Notes under the pieces: model-generated
The model's database searches: none
Told to the model about the DNA's origin: nothing
Seen by the model: the letters and a program-made list of their open reading frames with translations, nothing else
Shown here: positions 24,869 through 33,363 of the stretch, piece after piece
Numbering within the stretch: position 1 is the first letter of the stretch
How the letters are laid out: each line of letters opens with the position of its first letter
Made by a program: the position numbers and the translations under genes
Assembly: GCF_002917105.1 (NCBI RefSeq)
Contig: NZ_PQFZ01000011.1
Location: forward strand, 62,001-126,000
From: Allobosea psychrotolerans
Lineage (GTDB): Bacteria; Pseudomonadota; Alphaproteobacteria; Rhizobiales; Beijerinckiaceae
Direction: 5' to 3'
DNA: 64,000 bases

Positions 24869-25393
24869 ATGCGCGTGATCGGTCTGGCGGGATGGAGCGG
24901 AGCGGGCAAGACGACGCTGCTGACGCGATTGATCCCGGAACTCGGCCGTCGCGGCGTCGGCGTCTCGACGCTCAAGCACGCCCATCATGCCTTTGATCTC
25001 GACACGCCCGGCAAGGATTCCTACGCGCATCGCCAGGCCGGCGCGCGCGAGGTCTTGATCTCCTCGGAGCGACGCTGGGCGCTGATGCGGGAGTTGCGCG
25101 GCGAGCCGGAGGCGAAGCTCGGCGAATTGCTCGGGCGGCTGTCGCCGGTCGATCTCGTCATCATCGAGGGCTTCAAGCGCGACCCGCACGCCAAGATCGA
25201 GATCTATCGCGTGGCCAACGGCAAGCCGCCCTTGCATCCCGACGATCCAAGCATCGTGGCAGTTGCGAGCGACAGCGCTTTTCCCGAAGCGGGCCGTCCG
25301 GTGGTTGCTCTCGACGACATTGCGGCAGTTGCCGATATCGCATTGGCGGCGGCCGAGCCGCTCGCTGCCGTGCTGGCGCGGCGACAGGGGTAA
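24869..25393 (+). CDS. mobB: MobB, molybdopterin-guanine dinucleotide biosynthesis adaptor
   Basis: This 174-residue P-loop GTP-binding protein assists MobA in making bis-MGD. Walker A is GWSGAGKTTLL, with the MobB-typical STLKHAHHAFDLDTPGKDS and the VDLVIIEGFKRDPHAKIEIYR segment that follows in the family. The ATG at 24869 gives the usual MobB N-terminus (MRVIGLAGWSGAGKTT). It follows the fdh terminator and precedes moeA by 13 bases, so mobB-moeA form their own unit. Confidence 0.93.
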   Translation: MRVIGLAGWSGAGKTTLLTRLIPELGRRGVGVSTLKHAHHAFDLDTPGKDSYAHRQAGAREVLISSERRWALMRELRGEPEAKLGELLGRLSPVDLVIIEGFKRDPHAKIEIYRVANGKPPLHPDDPSIVAVASDSAFPEAGRPVVALDDIAAVADIALAAAEPLAAVLARRQG

Positions 25394-25406
25394 GGGTGAG
25401 GACGTC

Positions 25407-26660
25407 ATGGCCCAGCTCAGCAAGGACGAGGAAGCCTTCGGCGCATTGATGAGCGTGGAGCAGGCGGCCGAGCGCGCCGGCTCGCTGGTCGCGCCATTGG
25501 CCGGGGCGCAGACTATCGCGCTTGCCGAGGCCGATGGCCGCGTCCTGGCGCAGGATGTCGTGGCGAGGCTTGACCTGCCGCCTTTCGCCAATTCCGCTGT
25601 CGATGGCTATGCGGTGCGCTTCGCCGATCTGGCTGCCGCTGGCGAGAGCCGCCTGCGCCTGTCGGGCCGGGTCGCTGCGGGGGCGGATGCGTCCCGCACC
25701 GCGACGGCGGGCGTCGCGGTGCGGGTCTTTACCGGCGCGCCGATGCCACCGGGCGCCGATACCGTCTTCATGCAGGAGGATGTCGGGCTCGACGACGGCT
25801 TCGTCAGGCTGCCGGCCGGGCTGAAGATCGGCGCGAATGCCCGCCCGGCGGGAGAGGATATCGCGTGTGGCGAAACCGCCCTGAAGGCCGGCCAGCGCCT
25901 GCGGCCGCAGGATCTCGCGCTCCTGGCGGCCCTTGGACTGATCGAAGTGAGCATTCATCGCCGGCCGCGTGTCGCGATCTTTTCGACCGGCGACGAGCTG
26001 ACCGAGCCGGGCGAAGTGCTCGCGCCCGCTGCGATCTACGACGCCAATCGCAGCCTGCTGCGCGCGATGGTCGCTCGCGCCGGAGCCGAGGTCGTCGATC
26101 TCGGCATCCTGCGCGACGAGCCCATCAGCCTGGCGCGGCGCCTCTCCGAGGCCACCGCGTCCTGCGATCTCATCCTCACCTCGGGGGGCGTCTCGACCGG
26201 CGAGGAGGATCACGTCAAGGCGGCGGTCGAGCGCGCCGGCTCGCTGGCGTTCTGGCGCATCGGCATCAAGCCCGGCCGGCCCGTCGCGATGGGGCTCGTC
26301 GGGACCACCCCCTTCATCGGCTTGCCCGGCAATCCTGTTGCGGTCTTCGTCACCTTCGCCTTCGTCGCGCGGCCGCTGCTCGCGCGGCTTGCCGGCGCCC
26401 ATTACGTCGCACCGACGCCGCTGCCGGTGCGGCTCGGCTTTCCCTACGCCAAGAAAGCGGGCCGGCGCGAATATGTCCGGGTTTCGCTGACGCCTGCGCC
26501 TGACGGCGTCATGGTCGCGCGCAAGCACCCGCAGGACGGGGCCGGCGTCCTGACCTCATTGACCCGCACCGACGGGCTGGTCGAACTCGCCGAGGATCTG
26601 ACGCGGATCGAAGAGGGGGCGACCGCGCCCTTCTTCGCCTATGGCCTGCTGATCGGCTAG
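25407..26660 (+). CDS. moeA: Molybdopterin molybdenumtransferase MoeA
   Basis: MoeA inserts molybdate into adenylylated molybdopterin. The 417-residue protein shows PFANSAVDGYAVR near residue 70, the FTGAPMPPGADTV motif, STGDELTEPGE, the MoaB-like domain motif SGGVSTGEEDHVK and the GLPGNPVAVFVTF motif, all standard. The C-terminal domain is beta-rich as expected. Start at 25407 has GGGTGAGG upstream. The TAG stop lies in the CTAGAGC end of a dispersed repeat. Confidence 0.94.
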   Translation: MAQLSKDEEAFGALMSVEQAAERAGSLVAPLAGAQTIALAEADGRVLAQDVVARLDLPPFANSAVDGYAVRFADLAAAGESRLRLSGRVAAGADASRTATAGVAVRVFTGAPMPPGADTVFMQEDVGLDDGFVRLPAGLKIGANARPAGEDIACGETALKAGQRLRPQDLALLAALGLIEVSIHRRPRVAIFSTGDELTEPGEVLAPAAIYDANRSLLRAMVARAGAEVVDLGILRDEPISLARRLSEATASCDLILTSGGVSTGEEDHVKAAVERAGSLAFWRIGIKPGRPVAMGLVGTTPFIGLPGNPVAVFVTFAFVARPLLARLAGAHYVAPTPLPVRLGFPYAKKAGRREYVRVSLTPAPDGVMVARKHPQDGAGVLTSLTRTDGLVELAEDLTRIEEGATAPFFAYGLLIG

Positions 26661-26711
26661 AGCCTTGCGCGAAAAAGTGGGGACCGGTTCTTCGCTGGAG
26701 CAATGCTCTAA
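26657..26711. repeat. CTAGAGC-type dispersed repeat, diverged copy
   Basis: It runs from CTAGAGCCTTGCGCG through GGGGACCGGTTC to GCTCTAA, with inverted ends. It is a diverged relative of the elements at 9336-9391 and 63173-63228, read on the opposite strand. The moeA stop codon is inside its left end. Confidence 0.65.
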
Positions 26712-26774
26712 ACTTTTAGAGTCGATCACGTGAGGGACTGCACGTCTCCGCGCTTGAAAAGCCTGCTTCAGCGC

Positions 26775-27548
26775 TCAATCCTTGCGGAAGACGACGCTGG
26801 ACAACCAGCCGAAGAACAGCGCCAACGCAACGGTCGCGAGGCCGTAGAGCAGGGAATGTTCATAGGCGCCGGTGGCGAGGCGCTGCTCGATGCCGGATTT
26901 GACCACTTCGAAATTGGTCGATTGGCGGGCCAGCGGCACGCCGCCGGCATAGAGCACGATGTCGATCTCGTAGGAGCCGGTCGGAGCCGTGGCCGGCACC
27001 GGGATCGGCGCGCTGAACAGCGTGTTGGAGAGGAAGGTCACGCCGCGCGCCTCCTGGGAATAGAGCCCCTTCTCCTCGAGGATGCGGATCATGCCCGTCT
27101 TGAAGCGCGCGGTCGTGCGGCCGAAATCGAGCCCCGAACCGGGGAGGCTCTGGGCGTTCTCGAGGCCGATGCGCTCACGCCGCGCGGTTTCCTCGCTCAT
27201 GATCTCGTTGATCGGCCGGTTGCTCGCCACCGCCAGGAAGATCGAGTTGTCGGGAAAGCGCCGCTGGGTGCGGTTGATCCAGATCGGCCCGAGCCGCTCC
27301 TTCTCGCGCACCAGGAGCATGCGCCGCGGGCCGCGCACGGTGACGATGATGTCGTAGGGATCGCCGCGCGCGGCGGTGCGCCCGTCGCGCTCGACCAGCC
27401 CGAAGACCGTGAGCTGGTCGCCGGTGTAGTTGGAGTTGATCTGGATCTGATGGCTCGACATGGCCGCGATCAATGTCTCGGCGTGCGCCGAGGCGGCCGT
27501 GAGCGCGGCCAGTGTCGCCAGCAGCAGGATTGCACGGGAGCGTCTCAT
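26775..27548 (-). CDS. TIGR02186 family membrane-anchored protein
   Basis: This 257-residue protein has a signal peptide (ends ASAHAE), a periplasmic beta-rich domain and a C-terminal membrane segment (LLYGLATVALALFFGWLSSVV) with a short basic tail. The sequence start of the mature part (LIAAMSSHQIQINSNYTG) and GLVERDG fit the TIGR02186 family, which is regularly found next to TauE/SafE exporters. GGAGGG lies before the ATG, which overlaps the exporter stop by four bases. It is probably a periplasmic partner of the exporter; the role is unproven. Confidence 0.85.
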   Translation of the reverse strand: MRRSRAILLLATLAALTAASAHAETLIAAMSSHQIQINSNYTGDQLTVFGLVERDGRTAARGDPYDIIVTVRGPRRMLLVREKERLGPIWINRTQRRFPDNSIFLAVASNRPINEIMSEETARRERIGLENAQSLPGSGLDFGRTTARFKTGMIRILEEKGLYSQEARGVTFLSNTLFSAPIPVPATAPTGSYEIDIVLYAGGVPLARQSTNFEVVKSGIEQRLATGAYEHSLLYGLATVALALFFGWLSSVVFRKD

Positions 27549-28474
27549 CGGATGCCCTCCGTCACGATCACGGAGAAGGGCTCGGTCGGCGCGATGAACA
27601 ATTCGATGGCGAAGCGCAGGCCGACGGAGAGGATCAGGAGCGCCAGCAGCAGGCGGAAGGATTCGACATTGAGGTTGCGCGCCGCCCGCCCGCCGAACTG
27701 CGCGCCGATGACGCCGCCCAGCAGCAGGAAAATCGCCAGGATCAGGTCGACCGACTGGTTGGTCAGCGCGTGCAGGATGGTCGCGCCGGTCATCGTCACC
27801 AGGATCTGGAACAGCGAGGTGCCGACGACGACGGCGGTCGGGATGCGGAAGAAATAGATCAGCGCGGGCACCAGGATGAAGCCGCCGCCTACGCCCAGCA
27901 CCGCGCCGATGAAGCCGATCACGACCGCAAGCAGTGCTATCGGGATCACGCTGGCATAGAGCTGGGAGCGGTAGAAGCGCATCCGCAGCGGCAGGCCCAT
28001 CCACCAGGGATGCGTCCCGGCCCGCCGCCGCAACCGCGCCGGCCTGCCCGCCCGCACGCGCCACATCGCCCGCAGGGCGTCGTAGAGCATCAGGCCGCCG
28101 ATGATCGTGAACAGGGTCACATAGGACAGGGTGATGACGAGCTCGAGCTGGCCGAGCCTGCGCATCAGGTTGAAGAACAGCACGCCGAGCACTGTGCCCA
28201 ATATGCCGCCGGCGACGAGCACGCCGCCGAGCTTGAAGTCGAGCGCGCGCCTGCGCCAATAGGTCAGGACGCCGGTGGTCGAGGAGCCGGCGACCTGCGC
28301 TGCGACGGTCGCGACCGCGACGGCGGGCGGAATGTCGAGGAAGATCAGGAGCGGCGTCAGCAGGAAGCCGCCGCCGACGCCGAACAGGCCGGAAATGAAG
28401 CCGACCGCGCCGCTGAGGCCCAGCACCATCAGGATGCTGATCGGGAGTTCGGCGATCGGAAGGTAGATCTGCAC
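27545..28474 (-). CDS. TauE/SafE family sulfite/sulfonate exporter
   Basis: This 309-residue inner-membrane protein has about eight membrane segments and the twin family motifs: GFISGLFGVGGGFLLTPLL near residue 25 and GFIGAVLGVGGGFILVPAL near residue 190. TauE/SafE proteins export sulfite, sulfoacetate or other organosulfur anions, or import some small acids; the substrate here is unknown. The basic loop between the halves (RVRAGRPARLRRRAG) is cytoplasmic by the positive-inside rule. Translation is likely coupled with the TIGR02186 gene through an ATGA overlap. Confidence 0.9.
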   Translation of the reverse strand: MQIYLPIAELPISILMVLGLSGAVGFISGLFGVGGGFLLTPLLIFLDIPPAVAVATVAAQVAGSSTTGVLTYWRRRALDFKLGGVLVAGGILGTVLGVLFFNLMRRLGQLELVITLSYVTLFTIIGGLMLYDALRAMWRVRAGRPARLRRRAGTHPWWMGLPLRMRFYRSQLYASVIPIALLAVVIGFIGAVLGVGGGFILVPALIYFFRIPTAVVVGTSLFQILVTMTGATILHALTNQSVDLILAIFLLLGGVIGAQFGGRAARNLNVESFRLLLALLILSVGLRFAIELFIAPTEPFSVIVTEGIR

Positions 28475-28654
28475 CCTTGGTCCTCGCGTCCCGGCGCGCT
28501 CTTGCTGAAGCCCGGCGCCGGATCGTCCCAGATTGCACCAATCGGGTTAGACAAATCCTTATCGTTGCGAAAAAGGGAGTTTTGTCCCGGCCGGTGACTG
28601 GAGGCCTCGTCCTGTCATGGCGCTCCAACGCGTCGAAACCGTGACATTGAACGC

Positions 28655-28680
28655 GAAAACAGGCGCTTTCGCGCCTGTGA
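28655..28680 (-). terminator. Rho-independent terminator of the PodJ-like gene
   Basis: On the minus strand ACAGGCGC and GCGCCTGT pair around a GAAA loop and are followed by TTTTCGC. It lies 10 bases or so after the stop of the minus-strand gene ending at 28691. Confidence 0.7.
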
Positions 28681-28690
28681 TGTCGTCGGT

Positions 28691-31600
28691 TCAGCCGTGC
28701 GCCGGCTTGGCGGGCTTCTTGGTGGTCGCGCTCGGCGCCTCGTCCCAGCCCTTGGAGGGTGGGGTCACGTCGTTGGCGGCGGCTTCGAGCGCCTTCGGCT
28801 TCCAGCTCTCGGCGGCGGCCTTGGCGGTGGCGAGATCGCCGGGGCTCAGGCGCTGGGCGACCTCGTCGCGCTTGCGGCTGGCATCCTCGTCGCCCTGGGC
28901 GGCGGCGATGGCGAACCAGAGATAGGATTGGCCGAGATCGGTCGGTGCACCGAGGCCGCGCCCGAGCAGGATGGCGAGATTGTACTGGCTGTCGCGCACG
29001 CCGAGTTCCGCGGCCTTGCGGAACCATTCCGTCGCGGTGGCGTAGTCGGGCTTGCCGGCGGCGCCTTCGGCATGCAGCACGGCGAGGTTGTGCATCGCCT
29101 TGGCGTTGCCGCGCTCGGCGGCGCGCGTGTACCAGACCCGCGCCAGCGAGGCGTCGCGCGTGGTGCCGATGCCCTTCTCGAACATATTGCCGAGGCGGAA
29201 CTGGGCCGGGGCGAGCCCGGCCACGGCGGCGCGCTCGAACAGGCGCAGCGCCAACTTGGGGTCGCGGCCGGGGCCCGGGCCGTCTGCCGCGCGGCTGGCG
29301 ACCTCATAGACCGCACGTGCATCGCCCGCGAGCGCGGCCTTGCGCAGGCCCACGCTGCCGAGCCCCGTCGGGAGGTCGTCGATGCCCGTGACCGTCAGGA
29401 CGGCGGTCTGGGCGGGAGGCGCGGAAGCGGTCGCAAGCGGTTCCGCAGCCGGAGCCGTTTCCGGAATGGTGATGGCGGCCTGGGCAGGGCTCACGAAGGA
29501 GGGCGCCGTGCTGATCGTCGGAGCAGGCACGGGCGGGAGGGCGGAGGTCTGGTCCTTGGCGGGCGTCGGCGTCGCCGGGACGGGAGTCGTCGGCGCCGCG
29601 GGAATGTCGACCGCCTCGGCGCTGACCGGCTTCGCCGTACCGCCGCCGCCTTGCAGCGCGCCGGTCACGACATGGGCGGTGCCCATGGCGAGTACGATCG
29701 CGGCGAGGCCAAGCAGAAGCGGCTTGCGGCGCTTCTCCATGATCTCCTTCAGGCGGCCACTGCCCTTGGTGGGCTCGCTCGTCGCGGCTGGCGCCGTGGT
29801 GGCGGCTTCGGTCGCGGCCTTGGCGGAGCGCCTTGCCGCGGCGATCAGGCTCTGGCGGACCGATTGCGCGTCATGCGGCGCGGTGGCGGTGCTGACGCGC
29901 GGCCGGCCCGAGCCGGGCTCCAGCGGCAGGTCGAGCGAGGCTGCGATCGGCGAGGATGCCTCGGGCTGGCCCGCGCGCGGGCGCTCGGCGACGATGCGGT
30001 CGCCCTCGGCGATGCTGACGCTTGCGGCCGGCTCGGGCGTACGGGCGGCGGATTGCGCTTGTTCGGCATGGCGGGGCGGCATCACCGGGCGCGGGGCCGG
30101 GCCTTGCCGCTCGGCGGCAAGCTCGGCTTCGATGCTGGCGAGCCGCGAGATTACGGTTTCAAGCGTCTGGTGGACGGCGCCGATCGCGTCCTGCGTCTCG
30201 CGCCCGGAGGAGACATGGGTGTCGCGCAGGCCCGAGAGCAGGTTGCTGATCTCGGCGATGCCGCTGGCCGGCCCGCCCTTGGTCCCCATATCGGCCATGG
30301 CGGCGCGCGCCGCGCGCTCGGCGGCGGCGGTGGTGTCCTGCCGCAGCGTCTGCAGATGGACGACGAGGTCCTGCAATGTCCGCTCGATGCCGGTCTCGGC
30401 GGAGCGGGTCGCCGCGGCGGCGTCGAGCCGCTGGGCGAGGCCGGAGATCTGCTGCTCCAGCGCATCGAAGGCATCGGTTTCCGCGCCGGGGCGGCCAGCC
30501 TCGTCGATCTTCTCGGCGAGGCCGCGCAGCATGTCCTCGATCGGGCGCAGATCGACGCGGGCGACTTGCGGGCCTTTGCCCTCGCTGATGATCTGGGACA
30601 GGTTGCTCGCCGCAGCCAGGCTCTCGATGCGGCCGGCCAGGGCCTCGATCTGCCGTGTCACGGCGACCGGGCCCTGCTCGGCCAGGGTCTCGATGCTCTC
30701 CTGCAGGGCGTCGATGCGGCTCTCGAGCTGGCCGGGCTGTCTGCCGGCCATGTCCTCGAGCCGGATAACCAGTGCCTCGATGCGATCGGACAGGACGTGC
30801 GAGACACCGCGTCCCGAGGCGTCCATTTCGCTGAGCCGCGCCGCGAGCAGCTCTGCCTGGGCGTTGATCACCTCGGGCCGCATCGCCGGCAAGGTCTCGA
30901 TCTTGTCGGCCAGATTCTCGATCTGCCGCGACAGCGAGGTCAGCTGCGTGGGGTCGGCCTGCCGATCATGGGCGCGGTCGGACAGGATGGCGTCGCGCAC
31001 ATCCTCGATGGCCTGCGAGAGACCGCGGATCTCGCGCCCGTCCGGCTGCGCTTCGCGCAATTGCGCCAGTTCCGTGGACAGCGACGAGATCTGCCGCGAA
31101 AGGGCGTCCATGCGGGGGTCGGCGGCCGGCGCCCGCACCATGTCGCGCAATTCGGCGATATCGCGCAGGACAGGGGCAATGACGTTGCGGTCGCCGCCGC
31201 GCGCGACGAGCGCGTCGACCTTGGCTGCGAGATGGGCGATTTCGAGCTCGAAGCGCTGATAGCTCTCGGCCGAACGTTCCTGCGACAGGCGCGAGACGTC
31301 CGACTCGATCCGCGCCAGCGGCTTCATGATCGGGTCAAGGCGCTCCTGCTTGTCGAGCTTGTCGAGCCGTGCGCCGAGATCGGCCAGCATCGCTTCGATC
31401 GGGTTGCCCTGGATCGGGGCTGACGCAGGCGCCGGGCGCTGGTCCGGTGTGGTCCTCATGCGCTGAAGCGGCGCCTCCGCCTCCGGTGAGGCGGGCACGA
31501 TCCGGTTGCTCAGCTCGCGCAGATCCTGACGCAAGGCCGCGATCCGGCTTTCCGGGACCGAGTGGCGCGCCGGCTGGGCTTGTCCGTCGACGTCGAGGGC

Positions 31601-32230
31601 CCGCTGGCGGGTGCGGATGTCGTTCACGGCTTCGGCCAGGCCGTCGCGGCTGAAGGCCAGGCGCGGGGCAGGCATTGCCTTGGGCTGGGCTTGGGCTTGG
31701 GCCTGCTGCGCTTCGCCGGCCCTGCGTTCCATCTCGACGAGGCGCTCGCCCATGGTCTTGATCGCATCGGCGATGACGCTGGTCGCGCGCTCCTGGCGCT
31801 CGGCGGCGGCGCGCTCGCTGGAGGTGATGCGGCTTTCGGTCTTCTCGATCCAGCGGGTGATCGAGTCGAGCGCACCGGCCGTCTTGGCGCTGGATTCGCG
31901 GGTCAGGCGCTCGACGGCGGCCGCCTGATTGATCACGGCGTCGATCTCGCCGCGCGAGAGCTCGCTGGTGCCCTGCTGGGCGACGCTGGCGGCCGCGCGC
32001 GGCGAGGTGTCCATTTGCCCCTGGGACAGCTTGGCGAGACGTTCCGAAAGCGCTGCGATGTCGAGCTGCTCGGGGGCGGCCTGCTCTGGCTCTGCCTCGG
32101 CGGCCTCTTCGCGAATCTTGTTGTCGAGCCATTCGCCAAGCGTCATGCCGGCGCGGCGGGCTGCGGCTTTCGCTGCATCGCGGGTGCGCGGATCAACGCC
32201 CTTGACGCTCCAGGGCAAGCTAGTGGCCAT
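28691..32230 (-). CDS. PodJ-like polarity protein with coiled coils and Sel1 repeats
   Basis: This 1179-residue protein starts with the short conserved segment LPWSVKGVDPRTRDAAKAAA and GMTLGEWLDNKI seen in PodJ/localisation-factor proteins. Residues 60-750 are long coiled coils rich in glutamine, glutamate and leucine. A single membrane segment lies near residues 830-850 (PLLLGLAAIVLAMGTAHVV), followed by a proline/alanine/threonine-rich linker. A periplasmic C-terminus has about four Sel1/TPR-like repeats, for example AVAGLAPAQFRLGNMFEKG and AERGNAKAMHNLAVLHAEG. PodJ organises one cell pole in Caulobacter. The topology matches; the actual role is inferred. Confidence 0.85.
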   Translation of the reverse strand: MATSLPWSVKGVDPRTRDAAKAAARRAGMTLGEWLDNKIREEAAEAEPEQAAPEQLDIAALSERLAKLSQGQMDTSPRAAASVAQQGTSELSRGEIDAVINQAAAVERLTRESSAKTAGALDSITRWIEKTESRITSSERAAAERQERATSVIADAIKTMGERLVEMERRAGEAQQAQAQAQPKAMPAPRLAFSRDGLAEAVNDIRTRQRALDVDGQAQPARHSVPESRIAALRQDLRELSNRIVPASPEAEAPLQRMRTTPDQRPAPASAPIQGNPIEAMLADLGARLDKLDKQERLDPIMKPLARIESDVSRLSQERSAESYQRFELEIAHLAAKVDALVARGGDRNVIAPVLRDIAELRDMVRAPAADPRMDALSRQISSLSTELAQLREAQPDGREIRGLSQAIEDVRDAILSDRAHDRQADPTQLTSLSRQIENLADKIETLPAMRPEVINAQAELLAARLSEMDASGRGVSHVLSDRIEALVIRLEDMAGRQPGQLESRIDALQESIETLAEQGPVAVTRQIEALAGRIESLAAASNLSQIISEGKGPQVARVDLRPIEDMLRGLAEKIDEAGRPGAETDAFDALEQQISGLAQRLDAAAATRSAETGIERTLQDLVVHLQTLRQDTTAAAERAARAAMADMGTKGGPASGIAEISNLLSGLRDTHVSSGRETQDAIGAVHQTLETVISRLASIEAELAAERQGPAPRPVMPPRHAEQAQSAARTPEPAASVSIAEGDRIVAERPRAGQPEASSPIAASLDLPLEPGSGRPRVSTATAPHDAQSVRQSLIAAARRSAKAATEAATTAPAATSEPTKGSGRLKEIMEKRRKPLLLGLAAIVLAMGTAHVVTGALQGGGGTAKPVSAEAVDIPAAPTTPVPATPTPAKDQTSALPPVPAPTISTAPSFVSPAQAAITIPETAPAAEPLATASAPPAQTAVLTVTGIDDLPTGLGSVGLRKAALAGDARAVYEVASRAADGPGPGRDPKLALRLFERAAVAGLAPAQFRLGNMFEKGIGTTRDASLARVWYTRAAERGNAKAMHNLAVLHAEGAAGKPDYATATEWFRKAAELGVRDSQYNLAILLGRGLGAPTDLGQSYLWFAIAAAQGDEDASRKRDEVAQRLSPGDLATAKAAAESWKPKALEAAANDVTPPSKGWDEAPSATTKKPAKPAHG

Positions 32231-32376
32231 GTTGTCGCTCGCCTACGGGGCTCGTCCTCATCGGAAAGGCGCGGGCCCCTGACACCGCTGCTTTCCTTGC
32301 GAATGTGGCGATCCGTGAAGATTACGTTGCTGCTGACGGGACGCCGATCCGCAGAGCAGACTTTTGGCGACCGTGG

Positions 32377-32391
32377 TAAACAGTCAGTTAA
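32377..32391. promoter_or_regulatory. CtrA-like motif TAAA-N7-TTAA
   Basis: The CtrA consensus is TTAA-N7-TTAA, and this site differs by one base. It lies about 147 bases upstream of the PodJ-like start. Cell-cycle control of a polarity gene would make sense, but one near-match in an AT-richer spacer is weak evidence. Confidence 0.3.
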
Positions 32392-32466
32392 GATTGTGGG
32401 GTCGGGAGTTAATTTTTTACGAACGGGCGCTGAGGCCGGTCCGGGCAGGGCGCGTATAACCGTAAC

Positions 32467-32497
32467 TTACCTGACGGAAGCGTCACATTACCTGACG
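32467..32497. promoter_or_regulatory. Pair of TTACCTGACG direct repeats, 21 bp apart
   Basis: Two perfect 10-base copies (32467-32476 and 32488-32497) are exactly 21 bp apart, two helical turns. A weaker copy, CTACCTGTCG, is at 32515-32524. They sit upstream of the MerR gene and may be an operator, possibly for the MerR protein itself. Confidence 0.45.
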
Positions 32498-32591
32498 CAA
32501 GGGGAAGCAGCCGGCTACCTGTCGGCGAACGGATGATCGCCGCCTGCATGGTCGGCGTTCCCGAGACCCAACCCGCAAGGAATGCACCCTT

Positions 32592-33053
32592 ATGTCGCGC
32601 CCAAGCTTCGCTTTGGCGGCTGCTTCGACTCATGAAGGCCGCTCGTCCAACCCCGCCGCCACCGAGACCGAATCCGCCGGTGGCTTTACCATCAGCGATC
32701 TCGCCCGCGATTTCGATGTGACCTTGCGCACGCTGCGCTTCTATGAGTCGCGCGGCCTGCTCGCCCCAGCCCGCTCCGGCATGACCCGGATCTATTCGAG
32801 CCGCGACCGCGCTCGCCTGGCCCTGATCCTGAAGGGCAAGCAGCTCGGCTTCACCCTGGTCGAGATCCGCGCGATGCTCGCCAATGAAGAGAAGAAGGGC
32901 GAGGCAGCCGAGGATTCGGCATCGGTCGGTGGCCTGCAGCTCAGCCATGAGCAGGTCACGGAGCAGCTCGAATTGCTGCGCAGCCAGCGCAAGGAGATCG
33001 AGGAAGCGATCGCCGAGCTGGAAGCGACGCAGGCTCGCTTCCGCAAGGCCTGA
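32592..33053 (+). CDS. MerR family transcriptional regulator
   Basis: This 153-residue regulator has an N-terminal extension of about 30 residues, then the MerR winged helix FTISDLARDFDVTLRTLRFY followed by ESRGLLAPARSGMTRIYSSRD, and a long C-terminal coiled coil (SHEQVTEQLELLRSQRKEIEE). No metal-binding cysteines are present, so it belongs to the group that senses organic ligands or acyl-CoA. It lies directly upstream of the beta-oxidation operon on the same strand, which makes it the likely regulator of those genes. AAGGA is found before the ATG. Confidence 0.9.
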   Translation: MSRPSFALAAASTHEGRSSNPAATETESAGGFTISDLARDFDVTLRTLRFYESRGLLAPARSGMTRIYSSRDRARLALILKGKQLGFTLVEIRAMLANEEKKGEAAEDSASVGGLQLSHEQVTEQLELLRSQRKEIEEAIAELEATQARFRKA

Positions 33054-33160
33054 GCGTCGTCGATCAGGATACGCGGCGTCTTTGCAGGGCTGCATGCGAG
33101 AAGTGGGGGCCGATTTTTCGCAGCAGCCAGCCTTCAGGGAATTCCGTCTCTCCGCAAGAA

Positions 33161-33186
33161 GCCTCGGGCAGCCGCCCGGGGCTTTT
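33161..33186 (+). terminator. Rho-independent terminator of the MerR gene
   Basis: The stem GCCTCGGGC / GCCCGGGGC (one G-U pair) has a four-base loop AGCC and is followed by TTTT. It lies 107 bases after the MerR stop. Confidence 0.75.
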
Positions 33187-33267
33187 CGCTGTCTGGCGGT
33201 TGTTGCACGCCAGGCGGAAGGGTGGTCCGATTGCGCATGAGGCAGTTGCCTCTTTTCCGGACTCGCC

Positions 33268-33296
33268 TTGCCAAGCTTGTCCAAATAGTTTATATG
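33268..33296 (+). promoter_or_regulatory. Sigma-70-type promoter of the beta-oxidation operon
   Basis: A -35 box TTGCCA (33268-33273), a 17-base spacer and a -10 box TATATG (33291-33296) lie 68 bases before the acyl-CoA dehydrogenase start. Transcription would begin near 33303. It is the best-formed promoter I found in the window. Confidence 0.65.
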
Positions 33297-33305
33297 TGAA
33301 CTATT
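33284..33305. promoter_or_regulatory. Palindromic operator AATAGTT-N8-AACTATT over the -10 box
   Basis: The seven-base arms are exact inverted copies and the eight-base spacer contains the -10 box TATATG. A protein bound here would block RNA polymerase, so a repressor site is likely. Whether the MerR protein or another (TetR-type) regulator binds cannot be told. Confidence 0.6.
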
Positions 33306-33363
33306 CTGATGTGGCCCCGCAACGATCTGGCGGGCCGGCGTCGCGACGAGAGGGAGGATGAAC

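Larger units (their letters stand above)
32231..32591. other. Divergent intergenic region between the PodJ-like gene and the MerR gene
   Basis: These 361 bases are less GC-rich than the genes and hold no convincing frame. They contain a CtrA-like motif at 32377-32391 and a pair of TTACCTGACG direct repeats at 32467-32497, entered separately. Promoters for both flanking genes must lie here, but I could not settle on -35/-10 boxes. Confidence 0.6.
33054..33363. other. Intergenic region before the beta-oxidation operon
   Basis: These 310 bases hold the MerR terminator (33161-33186), a short relic of a GAGAAGTGG-type repeat near 33088-33122, and the operon promoter/operator at 33268-33305. No coding frame is supported. 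Confidence 0.7.
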
